A DNA stretch of 42,939 nucleotides from a virus. Where the stretch lies: positions 1 through 42,939 of IMG/VR virus record IMGVR_UViG_3300032050_000260, one strand, 5' to 3'. The notes under the pieces are model-generated. The model had not been told where the DNA came from. It made no database searches and saw only the letters and a program-made list of their open reading frames with translations. Below are positions 30,586 to 37,864 of this stretch, in pieces (position 1 is the stretch's first letter; each line of letters opens with the position of its first letter). Both the position numbers and the translations under genes were made by a program.

Positions 30586-31569
30586 ATGCCAAAAATAAAA
30601 TATACAACAGTCGCAAGTAATAAATCTTTCACACGACCAACAGGTTACTCCTATCCAGCTGGATTAACTGCTAATGCACCTTCCACGATAAACTATCTAG
30701 TAGTTGGTGGCGGAGGTTCTGGTGGCGGATCTAATAATCCAGGAACCAGTTTTGTTGGTGCTGGAGGTGGAGGCGCTGGCGGTTTATTAACTGGTACTGC
30801 TACATTACAAGCAGGTATTACATATACTGTTACGGTTGGAGCTGGTGCGCCTGCGCCATCATCGGGATATAACAACGGAACTAATGGATCAAATTCAGTA
30901 TTAAGTGGAGGAGCTATATCTACTGTAACAGCTCTTGGTGGCGGTTACGGCGGAGCAAATAATGGAGTTCCAGCCTCTAATGCAGGAGGATCGGGGGCTT
31001 CAGGTGGTGGCGGATCAGGTGGTGGTCCTGGATCTTCTGGAGGTTCTGGTACACCTGGACAAGGCAACTCTGGAGGAAACGGATTTGGCCCTGGTGGAGG
31101 TAATGCTGCTGGTGGTGGTGGTGGCGCAGGTGGAACTGGTAGTAATGGATCTACATCTCCAGGATTGCCTGGTGGCGCTGGTGGCGCTGGAACTGCTTCA
31201 TCTATTTCTGGAAGTTCAGTTACTTATGCTGGTGGTGGCGGTGGAGGTGCTGGAGGTCCAGCAGGGGGCGGTGCTGGAGGATCTAGTATTGGTGGTGCTG
31301 GCGGAGCTGCAAGTAATGGTAGTGCCGCAATTATAAACACAGGATCTGGTGGTGGAGGTGCATGTGGATATTCCGATTCACCAGCAGTGATTATACCATC
31401 TACTATTGTAGCCGGAGGCGCTGGGTCTTCAGGCGTGGTCATTGTATCTTATTCATCTCCTACAACTTTATTTACAGGTGGAACCGTAACAACATCTGGC
31501 GGTAATCAAATTCACACATTTACGGGTCCGGGTTCATTAGCTTCTCTTAATGCTTATTCAATTAATTAA
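30586..31569 (+). CDS. glycine-rich adhesin-like protein, copy 3
   Basis: This 327-residue paralogue starts PKIKYTTVASNKSFTRPTGY, enters the glycine region through INYLVVGGGGSGGG, and ends FTGGTVTTSGGNQIHTFTGP then YSIN. Its C-terminal unit is closer to copy 1 than to copy 2. Within the glycine region the unit 'TASSISGSSVTYAGGGGG' is nearly the same as in copy 1 (SSSISGSSVTYAGGGGGA), suggesting recombination between copies. Confidence 0.7.
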   Translation: MPKIKYTTVASNKSFTRPTGYSYPAGLTANAPSTINYLVVGGGGSGGGSNNPGTSFVGAGGGGAGGLLTGTATLQAGITYTVTVGAGAPAPSSGYNNGTNGSNSVLSGGAISTVTALGGGYGGANNGVPASNAGGSGASGGGGSGGGPGSSGGSGTPGQGNSGGNGFGPGGGNAAGGGGGAGGTGSNGSTSPGLPGGAGGAGTASSISGSSVTYAGGGGGGAGGPAGGGAGGSSIGGAGGAASNGSAAIINTGSGGGGACGYSDSPAVIIPSTIVAGGAGSSGVVIVSYSSPTTLFTGGTVTTSGGNQIHTFTGPGSLASLNAYSIN

Positions 31570-31580
31570 CAAATAATCCT

Positions 31581-31588
31581 TATAAATA
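31581..31588 (+). promoter_or_regulatory. T4-type late promoter, perfect TATAAATA
   Basis: An exact match to the late consensus lies in a 53-base gap, 34 bases ahead of the ATG at 31623; a GGGAG site precedes the gene. It gives the last late gene before the terminator its own strong promoter. Confidence 0.75.
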
Positions 31589-31622
31589 CATGTATCACTA
31601 TTTTTAATGGGAGTAGAAACAA

Positions 31623-32006
31623 ATGGCACATTTCGCTAAAGTAAATTCAGACAATATCGTAGTTGAAGTTCATGCAGTTGACAATTGGAACTGTGTTGAC
31701 GGAGAAGGTAACGAATCAGAAGCAGCCGGCCGTGCATGGCAAGAAAGCGTATTCGGCGTTCAAGAAGGCATTCGTTGGATTCAAACATCATATAATCACA
31801 ATATTCGTAAAAACTATGCTGGTATCGGCATGACATATGACGAAGGTCGTGACGCATTTATTCACCCAAAACCATATCCAAGTTGGGTATTAAATGAAAC
31901 AACTTGCCGTTGGGAAGCACCAATACCAATGCCAACGCCAGGTGAAGGTGAATTCTATAATTGGGACGAAGAAACAACATCTTGGGTATTAAACACAATA
32001 GAGTAA
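31623..32006 (+). CDS. conserved phage structural-region protein (MAHFAKV type)
   Basis: This 127-residue protein (MAHFAKVNSDNIVVEVHAVD; SYNHNIRKNYAGIGMTYDEG; FIHPKPYPSWVLNETTCRWE) belongs to a very common small family in T4-like marine phages, usually near fibre genes. The tandem Trp-containing end (FYNWDEETTSWVL) is characteristic. Tail-fibre association is likely but not proven. It has its own perfect late promoter and a terminator just after it. Confidence 0.8.
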   Translation: MAHFAKVNSDNIVVEVHAVDNWNCVDGEGNESEAAGRAWQESVFGVQEGIRWIQTSYNHNIRKNYAGIGMTYDEGRDAFIHPKPYPSWVLNETTCRWEAPIPMPTPGEGEFYNWDEETTSWVLNTIE

Positions 32007-32022
32007 TATTATATTTCACAAG

Positions 32023-32050
32023 AAACCCACCTTTTGGTGGGTTTTTTATT
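32023..32050 (+). terminator. Rho-independent terminator at the end of the late block
   Basis: A nine-base-pair stem (AAACCCACC pairing with GGTGGGTTT) closes a TTTT loop and runs into a T-rich tract (TTTTTTATT). It sits 16 bases after the last late gene and before an early promoter. Confidence 0.9.
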
Positions 32051-32131
32051 GCCTCACATTCCTACCAATAGGTGTATAATTGACCCAAATCAACTAGCAT
32101 TCAAATAGTTTTATTATCACCTTAAAATCAC

Positions 32132-32160
32132 TTGACATGTAGCATAAATTAGTGTATGAT
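32132..32160 (+). promoter_or_regulatory. strong sigma-70 early promoter
   Basis: A perfect -35 TTGACA (32132-32137) is followed 17 bases later by TATGAT (32155-32160), with AGGA close to the ATG at 32183. It faces the early small-gene cluster. The 32007-32182 gap otherwise holds only the terminator. Confidence 0.8.
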
Positions 32161-32182
32161 ACTATATTATTAGGAAAATTAA

Positions 32183-32392
32183 ATGAATATATTAGACAGT
32201 TTCGTTAGGCCTATTGAGATGTTTGATGTAAATAACAAAAAACATCGTGAGTATTATTTTGATTATATGAAAACGAATTCATGGGGTTATTGCCCTGTGC
32301 AACTCAAAGTACCAACTCAAGTGGTAAGTTTATCCACTTATGCTCGTGAACAATTAATACAATATTACATTAATAAAGAATTTACAAAATGA
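32183..32392 (+). CDS. small conserved phage early protein
   Basis: This 69-residue protein is the first gene after the early promoter. It contains NKKHREYYFDYMKTNSWGYC and ends REQLIQYYINKEF, a layout seen in small phage proteins of unknown function. Being first in line, it would be among the earliest proteins made. It overlaps the next gene by four bases. Confidence 0.65.
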   Translation: MNILDSFVRPIEMFDVNNKKHREYYFDYMKTNSWGYCPVQLKVPTQVVSLSTYAREQLIQYYINKEFTK

Positions 32393-32949
32393 TTAATAAA
32401 GACCTAGAATCTTATGTGACCGTGTTTCAAGGAGCTATTCCTCAGGAAATATGTCGTCAAACTTGTAGTGAATTAGATAAAGTGGATTGGCAACAACATA
32501 CATTCTATAATGTCAATACCGATTCATACCATTCAACTGAAAAAGAATTATCGGTGTTTTTTAATGATGTTAAAACAAAACCTCAACTCATGCAAATGAC
32601 ACACACTTTACTTACACAGTATATGAAAGATTTGAATTTTCCATGGTATAGTGGCTGGGCTGGTTTTACTGATATTCGTTTCAATCGTTATACTGAACAA
32701 ACCAATATGAAATTACATTGTGACCATATTCAATCAATGTTTGATGGTAAAATAAAAGGTATACCCACATTAAGTATTGTTGGTAATCTTAACTCAAACT
32801 ATGAAGGTGCTGAATTCGTAATGTGGGACCAGGTTATTCCTTTGGGTGAAGGTGATGTGTTGATATTTCCATCAAACTTCATGTATCCACATTTAGTCAA
32901 AGATTGCACCAAAGGCACCCGTTATTCATTCGTATCTTGGGTTTATTAA
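32389..32949 (+). CDS. 2-oxoglutarate/Fe(II) oxygenase (1 of 3)
   Basis: This 186-residue protein has the Fe(II) triad of the family: H110 and D112 in KLHCDHI, distal H168 in MYPHLVKDC, and R178 (GTRYSFVSW) for 2-oxoglutarate. The fold order matches prolyl-4-hydroxylase-like phage oxygenases. It hydroxylates an unknown target, likely protein or DNA base, using oxygen. It is the second gene of the early operon. Confidence 0.87.
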   Translation: MINKDLESYVTVFQGAIPQEICRQTCSELDKVDWQQHTFYNVNTDSYHSTEKELSVFFNDVKTKPQLMQMTHTLLTQYMKDLNFPWYSGWAGFTDIRFNRYTEQTNMKLHCDHIQSMFDGKIKGIPTLSIVGNLNSNYEGAEFVMWDQVIPLGEGDVLIFPSNFMYPHLVKDCTKGTRYSFVSWVY

Positions 32950-33092
32950 TGACAGACCAAGATGCTGAATTATATTATGGAAAGATGTTAGATTATTTTG
33001 GCTATCTTCCAAACTTTGAAAGAGAACCAAGACGATTTGCTTATTATGTTAGGTTATACAAATATCTAAATAGAGAATCAACCACAAGTTGA
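32949..33092 (+). CDS. small phage protein
   Basis: This 47-residue protein starts at the last base of the oxygenase stop. The frame is open further upstream, but the coupled ATG is preferred. It is helical with many tyrosines (DAELYYGKMLDYFGYLPNFE; RFAYYVRLYKYLN). No function is known. Confidence 0.58.
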   Translation: MTDQDAELYYGKMLDYFGYLPNFEREPRRFAYYVRLYKYLNRESTTS

Positions 33093-33121
33093 TATTATTA
33101 ATAACCCAAAAGGTGAATAAA

Positions 33122-33268
33122 ATGTTAGAAAACAAAAAAGAAGATGTTAAAGATTTAGCAACTGAAGCTGCTGTATTGAGTTTAGTGCCAGAAGACATGC
33201 CTCCATGTAAAGACCAAGACAAGGCTTGCACAAAGAGATGGCTTGAATCAATATCAGATTGCGCTTAA
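33122..33268 (+). CDS. small phage protein with three cysteines
   Basis: This 48-residue protein starts behind AAAGGTG. It has an acidic helical start (LENKKEDVKDLATEAAVLSL) and cysteines in PPCKDQDKACTKRW and the final SDCA. It could be a small metal-binding protein; nothing more can be said. Confidence 0.55.
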   Translation: MLENKKEDVKDLATEAAVLSLVPEDMPPCKDQDKACTKRWLESISDCA

Positions 33269-33294
33269 AATAAACTTTATATAATGAATTTGTG

Positions 33295-33528
33295 ATGAAT
33301 ATATTACCTGAAGTTAAACAAACCATAGACAATATCAAAAACTCAAATTACTTTTGGGTTGATTTGCCTATGACCATTTCTATCAAATATCTCAAACGAA
33401 TACCCTTTACAGTAGCCATTGGTTCCAATGAGCTACTTGCCTATGTGTTAGCACTCAATGAAAATGAGGCCTATGAAAAAGTATATGATTACCTCAATTC
33501 AGTAGATGATTCTGATATAATTCCGTAA
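33295..33528 (+). CDS. small phage protein, function unknown
   Basis: The ATG at 33295 gives 77 residues; a GTG one codon upstream is possible. The sequence (TISIKYLKRIPFTVAIGSNE; LLAYVLALNENEAYEKVYDY) suggests a compact alpha/beta domain. No recognised motif. Confidence 0.58.
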   Translation: MNILPEVKQTIDNIKNSNYFWVDLPMTISIKYLKRIPFTVAIGSNELLAYVLALNENEAYEKVYDYLNSVDDSDIIP

Positions 33529-33553
33529 ACAATATAAAAGAAAACCTAATATT

Positions 33554-34213
33554 ATGATAAACATAAAACAAATGAAACCAGCAAGTAATATGATAACGAT
33601 TGTTGAACCAGAAATCTCTGGTATTTTCCCAACACCGGTTTATGTTTCGCACATGGATAGACCATTTACACCTTCAGAAATGGAAATATTCCAAAATGCT
33701 GAAAAGAAAACTGTGTCAAATGCTGGCAACATTACAAGTGCCAATAATTATATTCTTAATGAGCCTGGTTTAGAAAATCTTCGTAATATTCTTACAGCAC
33801 ATGTAACAGAATTCGTTAAAAGAATTTATGTACCAAAACATGAGATGGTGCCATATATTACACAATCATGGACAAATTATACTAAAGAAAAAGAATGGCA
33901 TCATAGCCATGAACATCCAAATAGTTTTGTTTCTGGTGTATTATACATCAATGCAAATGATGAATATGACAAAATTACATTTCAGAAAAAAGGCTATCAA
34001 CAAATTAAACCCGTTTCAAGTGAGTTTAATTGGTATAATTCAGAGTCGTGGTTCTATACTGTTAGAACGGGTATGATTATAATGTTTCCATCAAGTACCA
34101 CACACATGGTTGAAAACAAAGGTGGCGATAACACACGAATTTCATTGGCCTTTAATACTTTTTTCAAAGGCACCATGGGTGAAAACTCATCATTAACTGA
34201 ATTAATTTTATAA
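33554..34213 (+). CDS. 2-oxoglutarate/Fe(II) oxygenase-like protein (2 of 3), TIGR02466 type
   Basis: This 219-residue protein resembles the TIGR02466 phage oxygenase family: GIFPTPVYVS at the start, WHHSHEHPNSFVSGVLYIN at 115-133 with a histidine-rich metal site, and FPSSTTHMVENKGGDNTRIS with the distal histidine and arginine. It is not closely similar to the genes at 32389 or 37315. Substrate unknown. It precedes dsbA by nine bases. Confidence 0.77.
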   Translation: MINIKQMKPASNMITIVEPEISGIFPTPVYVSHMDRPFTPSEMEIFQNAEKKTVSNAGNITSANNYILNEPGLENLRNILTAHVTEFVKRIYVPKHEMVPYITQSWTNYTKEKEWHHSHEHPNSFVSGVLYINANDEYDKITFQKKGYQQIKPVSSEFNWYNSESWFYTVRTGMIIMFPSSTTHMVENKGGDNTRISLAFNTFFKGTMGENSSLTELIL

Positions 34214-34222
34214 GGATATATA

Positions 34223-34474
34223 ATGCAATTACTTGAAGAAGATAGAAAGAAATTACATAATGCTTTAGTTGAGGCTAGCAATTCACTCACACGCATTGAT
34301 GCTGAAAGAGATTTAATTAAAAACATCATCAATGATACAAACAAGAACTTTCAAATTCCAAAGAAAACAATTAAGAAATTGATTCGTGTTTATCATAAAC
34401 AAAACTTCTCCGAAGAAGTGACTACACACGAAGAATTTGAAACCCTTTACGAGACCGTAACTAAAACAAACTAA
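34223..34474 (+). CDS. dsbA: DsbA-like dsDNA-binding late-transcription protein
   Basis: This 83-residue protein resembles T4 DsbA (89 aa), a DNA-binding protein that helps late transcription. The region LIKNIINDTNKNFQIPKKTI then KLIRVYHKQNFSEEV and FETLYETV parallels T4 DsbA ELIKDIRIRAKDELG, RLLALYHKDN and VELYDTVF. It has AAGGA close to the ATG and is read from the early side, ready for late gene activation at TATAAATA promoters. Confidence 0.72.
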   Translation: MQLLEEDRKKLHNALVEASNSLTRIDAERDLIKNIINDTNKNFQIPKKTIKKLIRVYHKQNFSEEVTTHEEFETLYETVTKTN

Positions 34475-34632
34475 TGGTTATTACATGGGTATTAGTTGTG
34501 GTGTTAAATCACCAAATACTATACACCGAAGAATTTGATAGTTTTGAAGGGTGTCAAAAGCAATCACACTCAAAACTTACAGATATGAATAACCGAAAAG
34601 TTTATGCTGAATGTAGAAAGATAGTAAAGTGA
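34474..34632 (+). CDS. small secreted or membrane protein
   Basis: This 52-residue protein starts at the last base of the dsbA stop. The first ~12 residues are hydrophobic (MVITWVLVVVLNHQ), followed by a polar part with two cysteines (FEGCQKQ; YAECRKI) that could form a disulfide outside the cytoplasm. It overlaps the GTG of the next gene by four bases. Confidence 0.55.
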   Translation: MVITWVLVVVLNHQILYTEEFDSFEGCQKQSHSKLTDMNNRKVYAECRKIVK

Positions 34633-34859
34633 AAGATTTTGATATTAAATGGATAGCCACAGCCTTGTTTATTACATCTGGCACATTCATTTCACTTAAA
34701 TTACCTGGTATGCAATACGCATTTCCTGTATTGGTTACAGCTCATTCAATATTGGTCTATGAATTCTATTTCAAACAATTCAATAAGCCTTTATTGATAC
34801 ATAATTTATATTTTGCTATTGTAAATGCTTTTGCAACCTATATTTGGATGGTTCAATGA
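34629..34859 (+). CDS. small membrane protein
   Basis: This 76-residue protein starts with GTG and has two to three hydrophobic segments (WIATALFITSGTFISLKL; YAFPVLVTAHSILVYEFYF; LYFAIVNAFATYIWMV). It overlaps both neighbours, inside a run of four membrane genes. Host-membrane modification is the usual guess for such early genes; there is no direct evidence. Confidence 0.62.
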   Translation: MKDFDIKWIATALFITSGTFISLKLPGMQYAFPVLVTAHSILVYEFYFKQFNKPLLIHNLYFAIVNAFATYIWMVQ

Positions 34860-35017
34860 CACCATCACAAAGAGCATTATATAAGGCGATTTCATATCGT
34901 ATTGTTGTTTTAGCTGCAACAATACCTTGGGTTGGGTTTCATACAGCTATATGGTTATCCATAATGATGACAGTTTTATATTATATACACGAAAAGATTT
35001 GGCATAAAATTAAATAG
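34856..35017 (+). CDS. DUF2061-like small membrane protein
   Basis: This 53-residue protein matches the DUF2061 pattern: LYKAISYRIVVLAATIPW, a membrane helix, then MMTVLYYIHEKIWHKIK, where the YYxHExxW end is the family hallmark. The function of the family is unknown; it is found in bacteria and phages. It overlaps the previous stop (ATGA). Confidence 0.72.
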   Translation: MTPSQRALYKAISYRIVVLAATIPWVGFHTAIWLSIMMTVLYYIHEKIWHKIK

Positions 35018-35027
35018 GGAGATAATT

Positions 35028-35258
35028 ATGAAGGTAGTGAAAGTATTATTAGCAACAGCGTTATTCTTTGGTTTGGTCGCAGTTATTCCGTTTGGTATTA
35101 TTTGGTCATTAAACACTCTATTCTATACTGAAATTCCATACACTTGGCAGGCTTGGGCTGCTACAACGATTCTATCAACAATCGTATATGGCTCATCAGC
35201 TGCAAGTAATTATTCAAAGAAGAAAAAACAAAGAACCAGTTGGGGGTATTATGCCTAA
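35028..35258 (+). CDS. small two-helix membrane protein
   Basis: This 76-residue protein has AGGGAG before the ATG. Two membrane helices (VLLATALFFGLVAVIPFGII; WQAWAATTILSTIVYGSSA) are followed by a Lys-rich tail. It overlaps the next gene by eight bases. Confidence 0.62.
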   Translation: MKVVKVLLATALFFGLVAVIPFGIIWSLNTLFYTEIPYTWQAWAATTILSTIVYGSSAASNYSKKKKQRTSWGYYA

Positions 35259-35490
35259 AAACGAAATGCTAGGTCACCTAATTCATTCAAAACCAAACTC
35301 AAATCAGTTTGATGAAATGAATGTTCGTAAAGAATTTCTACGATTAATTAATGATTTCAAAGCTGATATGAATGGCGCAATCAATACCATATCTGATAGT
35401 AATGTTCGTAGTACCTTATCAGGTATATTTGGTAATCACATCGTTAAATTAGAAAACAAAATCTATTCATTGGAAGAAGAAATTAAATGA
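35251..35490 (+). CDS. small helical phage protein
   Basis: The ATG at 35251 follows GGGGG and gives 79 residues; the frame is open upstream but inside the previous gene. It is predicted helical with a final coiled-coil stretch (HIVKLENKIYSLEEEIK). It overlaps the next gene by four bases. Confidence 0.6.
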   Translation: MPKNEMLGHLIHSKPNSNQFDEMNVRKEFLRLINDFKADMNGAINTISDSNVRSTLSGIFGNHIVKLENKIYSLEEEIK

Positions 35491-35753
35491 TTCTTGAAGC
35501 AGCAACGGTTGGTATGATGTATATGGCTGATGCCACACCGACCAAGTCACCAGCTGATTTTCTAAACCCAATATCTATTGCTGTATCTGTTGCTGAAAAA
35601 GTATCTAATCATGTTGAAGAAAAAAATCAGCCAAAAGCTAAAACAGCTTTACCGCAAGAAAAGATAGATAAGTTTGAGGTTATGGCAAAAGAAGATTTTA
35701 TTAAGGATGACCCATATAAAGATATGTGGAATAAAGATTGGATAAGGAAATAA
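35487..35753 (+). CDS. phage protein, function unknown
   Basis: This 88-residue protein starts MILEAATVGMMYMADATPTK, continues with FLNPISIAVSVAEKVSNHVE and ends with a polar, Lys/Asp-rich part. No motif is recognised; a short N-terminal hydrophobic stretch is not long enough to be a clear membrane helix. Confidence 0.55.
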   Translation: MILEAATVGMMYMADATPTKSPADFLNPISIAVSVAEKVSNHVEEKNQPKAKTALPQEKIDKFEVMAKEDFIKDDPYKDMWNKDWIRK

Positions 35754-35754
35754 T

Positions 35755-35913
35755 ATGTCATATGCAGATATGCTCAAAGATTTATTAGCAAAGAAAAACG
35801 AAAAGAACAATCAAGGCAAGAAAAAGAATGACCTGGATACAGGTAAAGGTCAAGTAAAAGACCAAGTTACTTCACACAAACCAGCCAAGAAATCAGCTGG
35901 TCGTGGGAGATAA
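35755..35913 (+). CDS. small very basic protein
   Basis: This 52-residue protein is about one third Lys/Arg (LLAKKNEKNNQGKKKNDLD; HKPAKKSAGRGR) and probably unfolded. It may bind nucleic acid. It starts right after the preceding stop with no clear ribosome site except AAGGAA upstream. Confidence 0.52.
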   Translation: MSYADMLKDLLAKKNEKNNQGKKKNDLDTGKGQVKDQVTSHKPAKKSAGRGR

Positions 35914-35917
35914 TGAT

Positions 35918-36118
35918 ATGATTAAAATAGATATGAAAATTACCCGTGAATGGAATGTCCAAGAGTGGAAGAGTTATTGGTTCAAAAGCTTCAAATGTTT
36001 TAATGTGCAAATAGTCAAAGATACCACACAATGGGTTCGTTTCCATGTGGCCTATCGTTTTAATACTTTCATTTTGAATGTTAACCTACTTGGCTATGAA
36101 TTTGACCTATACATATGA
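35918..36118 (+). CDS. small phage protein
   Basis: The ATG at 35918 gives 66 residues; GGGAGA lies upstream. The sequence has three tryptophans near the start (TREWNVQEWKSYWFKSFKCF) and beta-like strands later. Function unknown. It overlaps the next gene by four bases. Confidence 0.55.
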   Translation: MIKIDMKITREWNVQEWKSYWFKSFKCFNVQIVKDTTQWVRFHVAYRFNTFILNVNLLGYEFDLYI

Positions 36119-36306
36119 TAAACAATTGGTTTCCACCTGATGACGATGAACCGCCATTCTTAATGCCTGGTGAATTAGACCGCATGAAGCAAGAAGCTCG
36201 TGCTAAAATGCGTGGTCGCTCTGGTCAATCACTTGAAGATGCCATTAAAGACGCTATGGCACAACCACCAGTTCCAATTATATTGAAAGACCCAACCAAA
36301 GAGTGA
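36115..36306 (+). CDS. small acidic/proline-rich phage protein
   Basis: This 63-residue protein begins MINNWFPPDDDEPPFLMPGE and continues with a helix (LDRMKQEARAKMRGRSGQSL). It overlaps both neighbours by four bases. No motif is recognised. Confidence 0.55.
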   Translation: MINNWFPPDDDEPPFLMPGELDRMKQEARAKMRGRSGQSLEDAIKDAMAQPPVPIILKDPTKE

Positions 36307-36500
36307 GAATATATTTAAGAGGATTACCAGTAGAAGACGAATTAAGAAATAAACCATTGGTTGGTTCATTCTATCATGCTAAAAATGGTAAGTTTTCCCG
36401 TGAAGTATTTCCAACCTATGGTATTGCTAAGAAATGTTATAATGACCTTGGTGAAGCATGGATAGATAACGAAGAATTTTATTTTGAGGTCAATGAATAA
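36303..36500 (+). CDS. small phage protein
   Basis: This 65-residue protein starts with GTG overlapping the previous stop. It contains VGSFYHAKNGKFSREVFPTY, beta-like, and an acidic end. It overlaps the DexA-like gene by one base. Confidence 0.55.
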   Translation: MRIYLRGLPVEDELRNKPLVGSFYHAKNGKFSREVFPTYGIAKKCYNDLGEAWIDNEEFYFEVNE

Positions 36501-37075
36501 TGTTTATGTTTGATGTAGAAACTCTTGGTAAAGAATCTAATTCTGTCATTCTATCCATGGCCTGTATTCATTTTGATCCTGACAGTAAACCAACACCACA
36601 ACAATTAAGAGATAATACTTTTTTCTGTAAGTTTGATGCTTCAGACCAAATCAAAAGGCTACATCGCACCGTTGGTCGCACCACTATGGATTGGTGGGCA
36701 AAACAATGTGATAATGTCAAGGCTAAATCATTTAGGCCAAATGTTGCGATTGATGAACGGTTTGAAGACGGCTACGAAAGAATGAGGCGCTGGGCTAAAA
36801 GTAAAAATGAACCTGATTCTTATGTATGGGCTCGTGGTAATTTAGACCAATTAGTCCTTGATTCTATGGAAGAACAATTACAAATAGAACCTATCTTTCC
36901 ATTCAAAAGATGGCGAGATGTTCGTACCGCAGTAGATTTTCTCACAGGCACCACCAATGGGTATTGTAAAGTGAATTATCCTGGTTTTGACCCTTATTTA
37001 CATATTACAAAACACAACCCAATTGATGACTGTGTGCTTGATGTCATGCAATTAATATATGGAGTAAAAGAATAA
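36500..37075 (+). CDS. dexA: DexA-like 3'-5' exonuclease (DEDDh)
   Basis: This 191-residue protein has exonuclease motifs: Exo I DVETLG (D5, E7), Exo II around WARGNLDQLVLD, and Exo III HNPIDDCVLDV with the histidine and aspartate of the DEDDh group. T4 DexA has the same plan (227 aa) and degrades DNA 3'-5'. It could also act on RNA, as related DEDD enzymes do. It overlaps neighbouring genes by one base at each end. Confidence 0.8.
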   Translation: MFMFDVETLGKESNSVILSMACIHFDPDSKPTPQQLRDNTFFCKFDASDQIKRLHRTVGRTTMDWWAKQCDNVKAKSFRPNVAIDERFEDGYERMRRWAKSKNEPDSYVWARGNLDQLVLDSMEEQLQIEPIFPFKRWRDVRTAVDFLTGTTNGYCKVNYPGFDPYLHITKHNPIDDCVLDVMQLIYGVKE

Positions 37076-37290
37076 TGTATGAACTATTTTATAATACACT
37101 AGAATTTTTAATTAACAAAACTGAACCGATTAATCAAACCTATGTAAAGTATGTACCTAAAATCATACGATTCATTCTATGGCCATTGACCCAAGTTATT
37201 TTAGGTTTGACCGTGACGATTGCGGTTGTGATTGCGGCCATATATAAATTAATACAAACTATTAAGAAGGTCTATGACAAGTATGAGTGA
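37075..37290 (+). CDS. small membrane protein
   Basis: This 71-residue protein has one clear membrane segment (LTQVILGLTVTIAVVIAAIY) preceded by an amphipathic helix and followed by a basic coil. Function unknown. Confidence 0.58.
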   Translation: MYELFYNTLEFLINKTEPINQTYVKYVPKIIRFILWPLTQVILGLTVTIAVVIAAIYKLIQTIKKVYDKYE

Positions 37291-37318
37291 TTGTTCTTAT
37301 TGTAAAGCAATCAAATGA
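37274..37318 (+). CDS. possible 14-residue peptide with CxxC
   Basis: A tiny frame (MTSMSDCSYCKAIK) overlaps the end of the membrane gene and the start of the next. It would bridge the only gap between coupled genes here and holds a CxxC pair. It may simply be a coupling leader rather than a functional peptide. Confidence 0.22.
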   Translation: MTSMSDCSYCKAIK

Positions 37319-37863
37319 TACAAGTTTATGACCATTTTTTAAGTAAAGAAGACGAAGATTTTATTGAAAATCATGTCACGAGTGGTTATTTTCCTTGGTA
37401 TCTTAAAAATGAAACAGTTAGGCCTGATAATCGGTTTGTGAGTGATACTAGGTTTGTAGATTTTCCTTGGCTATCACATGAAACGCATATTGATGGAAAA
37501 GAAAATTCATCTTACCTGGAGATACCAAATAGAATTATTGAAGTCCTCAATAGTAAATTTAACATCATATACAAAGAAATTAGGCAATCACGATTGAATT
37601 TAGTATTCAAAAGTAATGACGATAGAAAAAGTCCACCTCATTGTGATTTTTATGATGACAATATAGATACGATGATATATTATGTCAATGATTCGGATGG
37701 AAACACCATGTTTTATGCTGATGAAAATGCTAATACGATATTGCAAGAAGTTGAACCAAAGAAAGGCCGCATAGTTATTTTTTCAAGTAAAACACTACAT
37801 GCAGCCACTAGACCAAAAGAAAATCATACAAGAATAGTTATTAATTTTAACATGGTAAAATAA
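37315..37863 (+). CDS. 2-oxoglutarate/Fe(II) oxygenase (3 of 3)
   Basis: This 182-residue protein has H109 and D111 in PPHCDFYDD, distal H162 (KTLHAATRP) and R173 (HTRIVINF), the Fe(II)/2-oxoglutarate set. IYYVNDSDGNTMFY and KKGRIVIFSS are typical core strands. It belongs to a different subfamily from 32389. Target unknown. Confidence 0.87.
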   Translation: MIQVYDHFLSKEDEDFIENHVTSGYFPWYLKNETVRPDNRFVSDTRFVDFPWLSHETHIDGKENSSYLEIPNRIIEVLNSKFNIIYKEIRQSRLNLVFKSNDDRKSPPHCDFYDDNIDTMIYYVNDSDGNTMFYADENANTILQEVEPKKGRIVIFSSKTLHAATRPKENHTRIVINFNMVK

Positions 37864-37864
37864 A

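Noticed and set aside
30935-31336. Second plus-strand frame inside glycine-rich copy 3
   Set aside because: A valine/leucine-rich frame-shift product of the same repeats; it has no start signal of its own.
28800-31450. Repeats resembling a CRISPR array or satellite
   Set aside because: The repeats are short glycine-codon runs in frame within three genes, without fixed-length repeats or spacers.
32075-32080. TATAAT upstream of the early promoter
   Set aside because: No acceptable -35 box at 16-18 bases; the better promoter lies 55 bases downstream.
33259-33285. TTGCGC and TATAAT before the gene at 33295
   Set aside because: Spacing is 15 bases and the -35 is poor; AT-rich DNA makes chance matches to TATAAT common.
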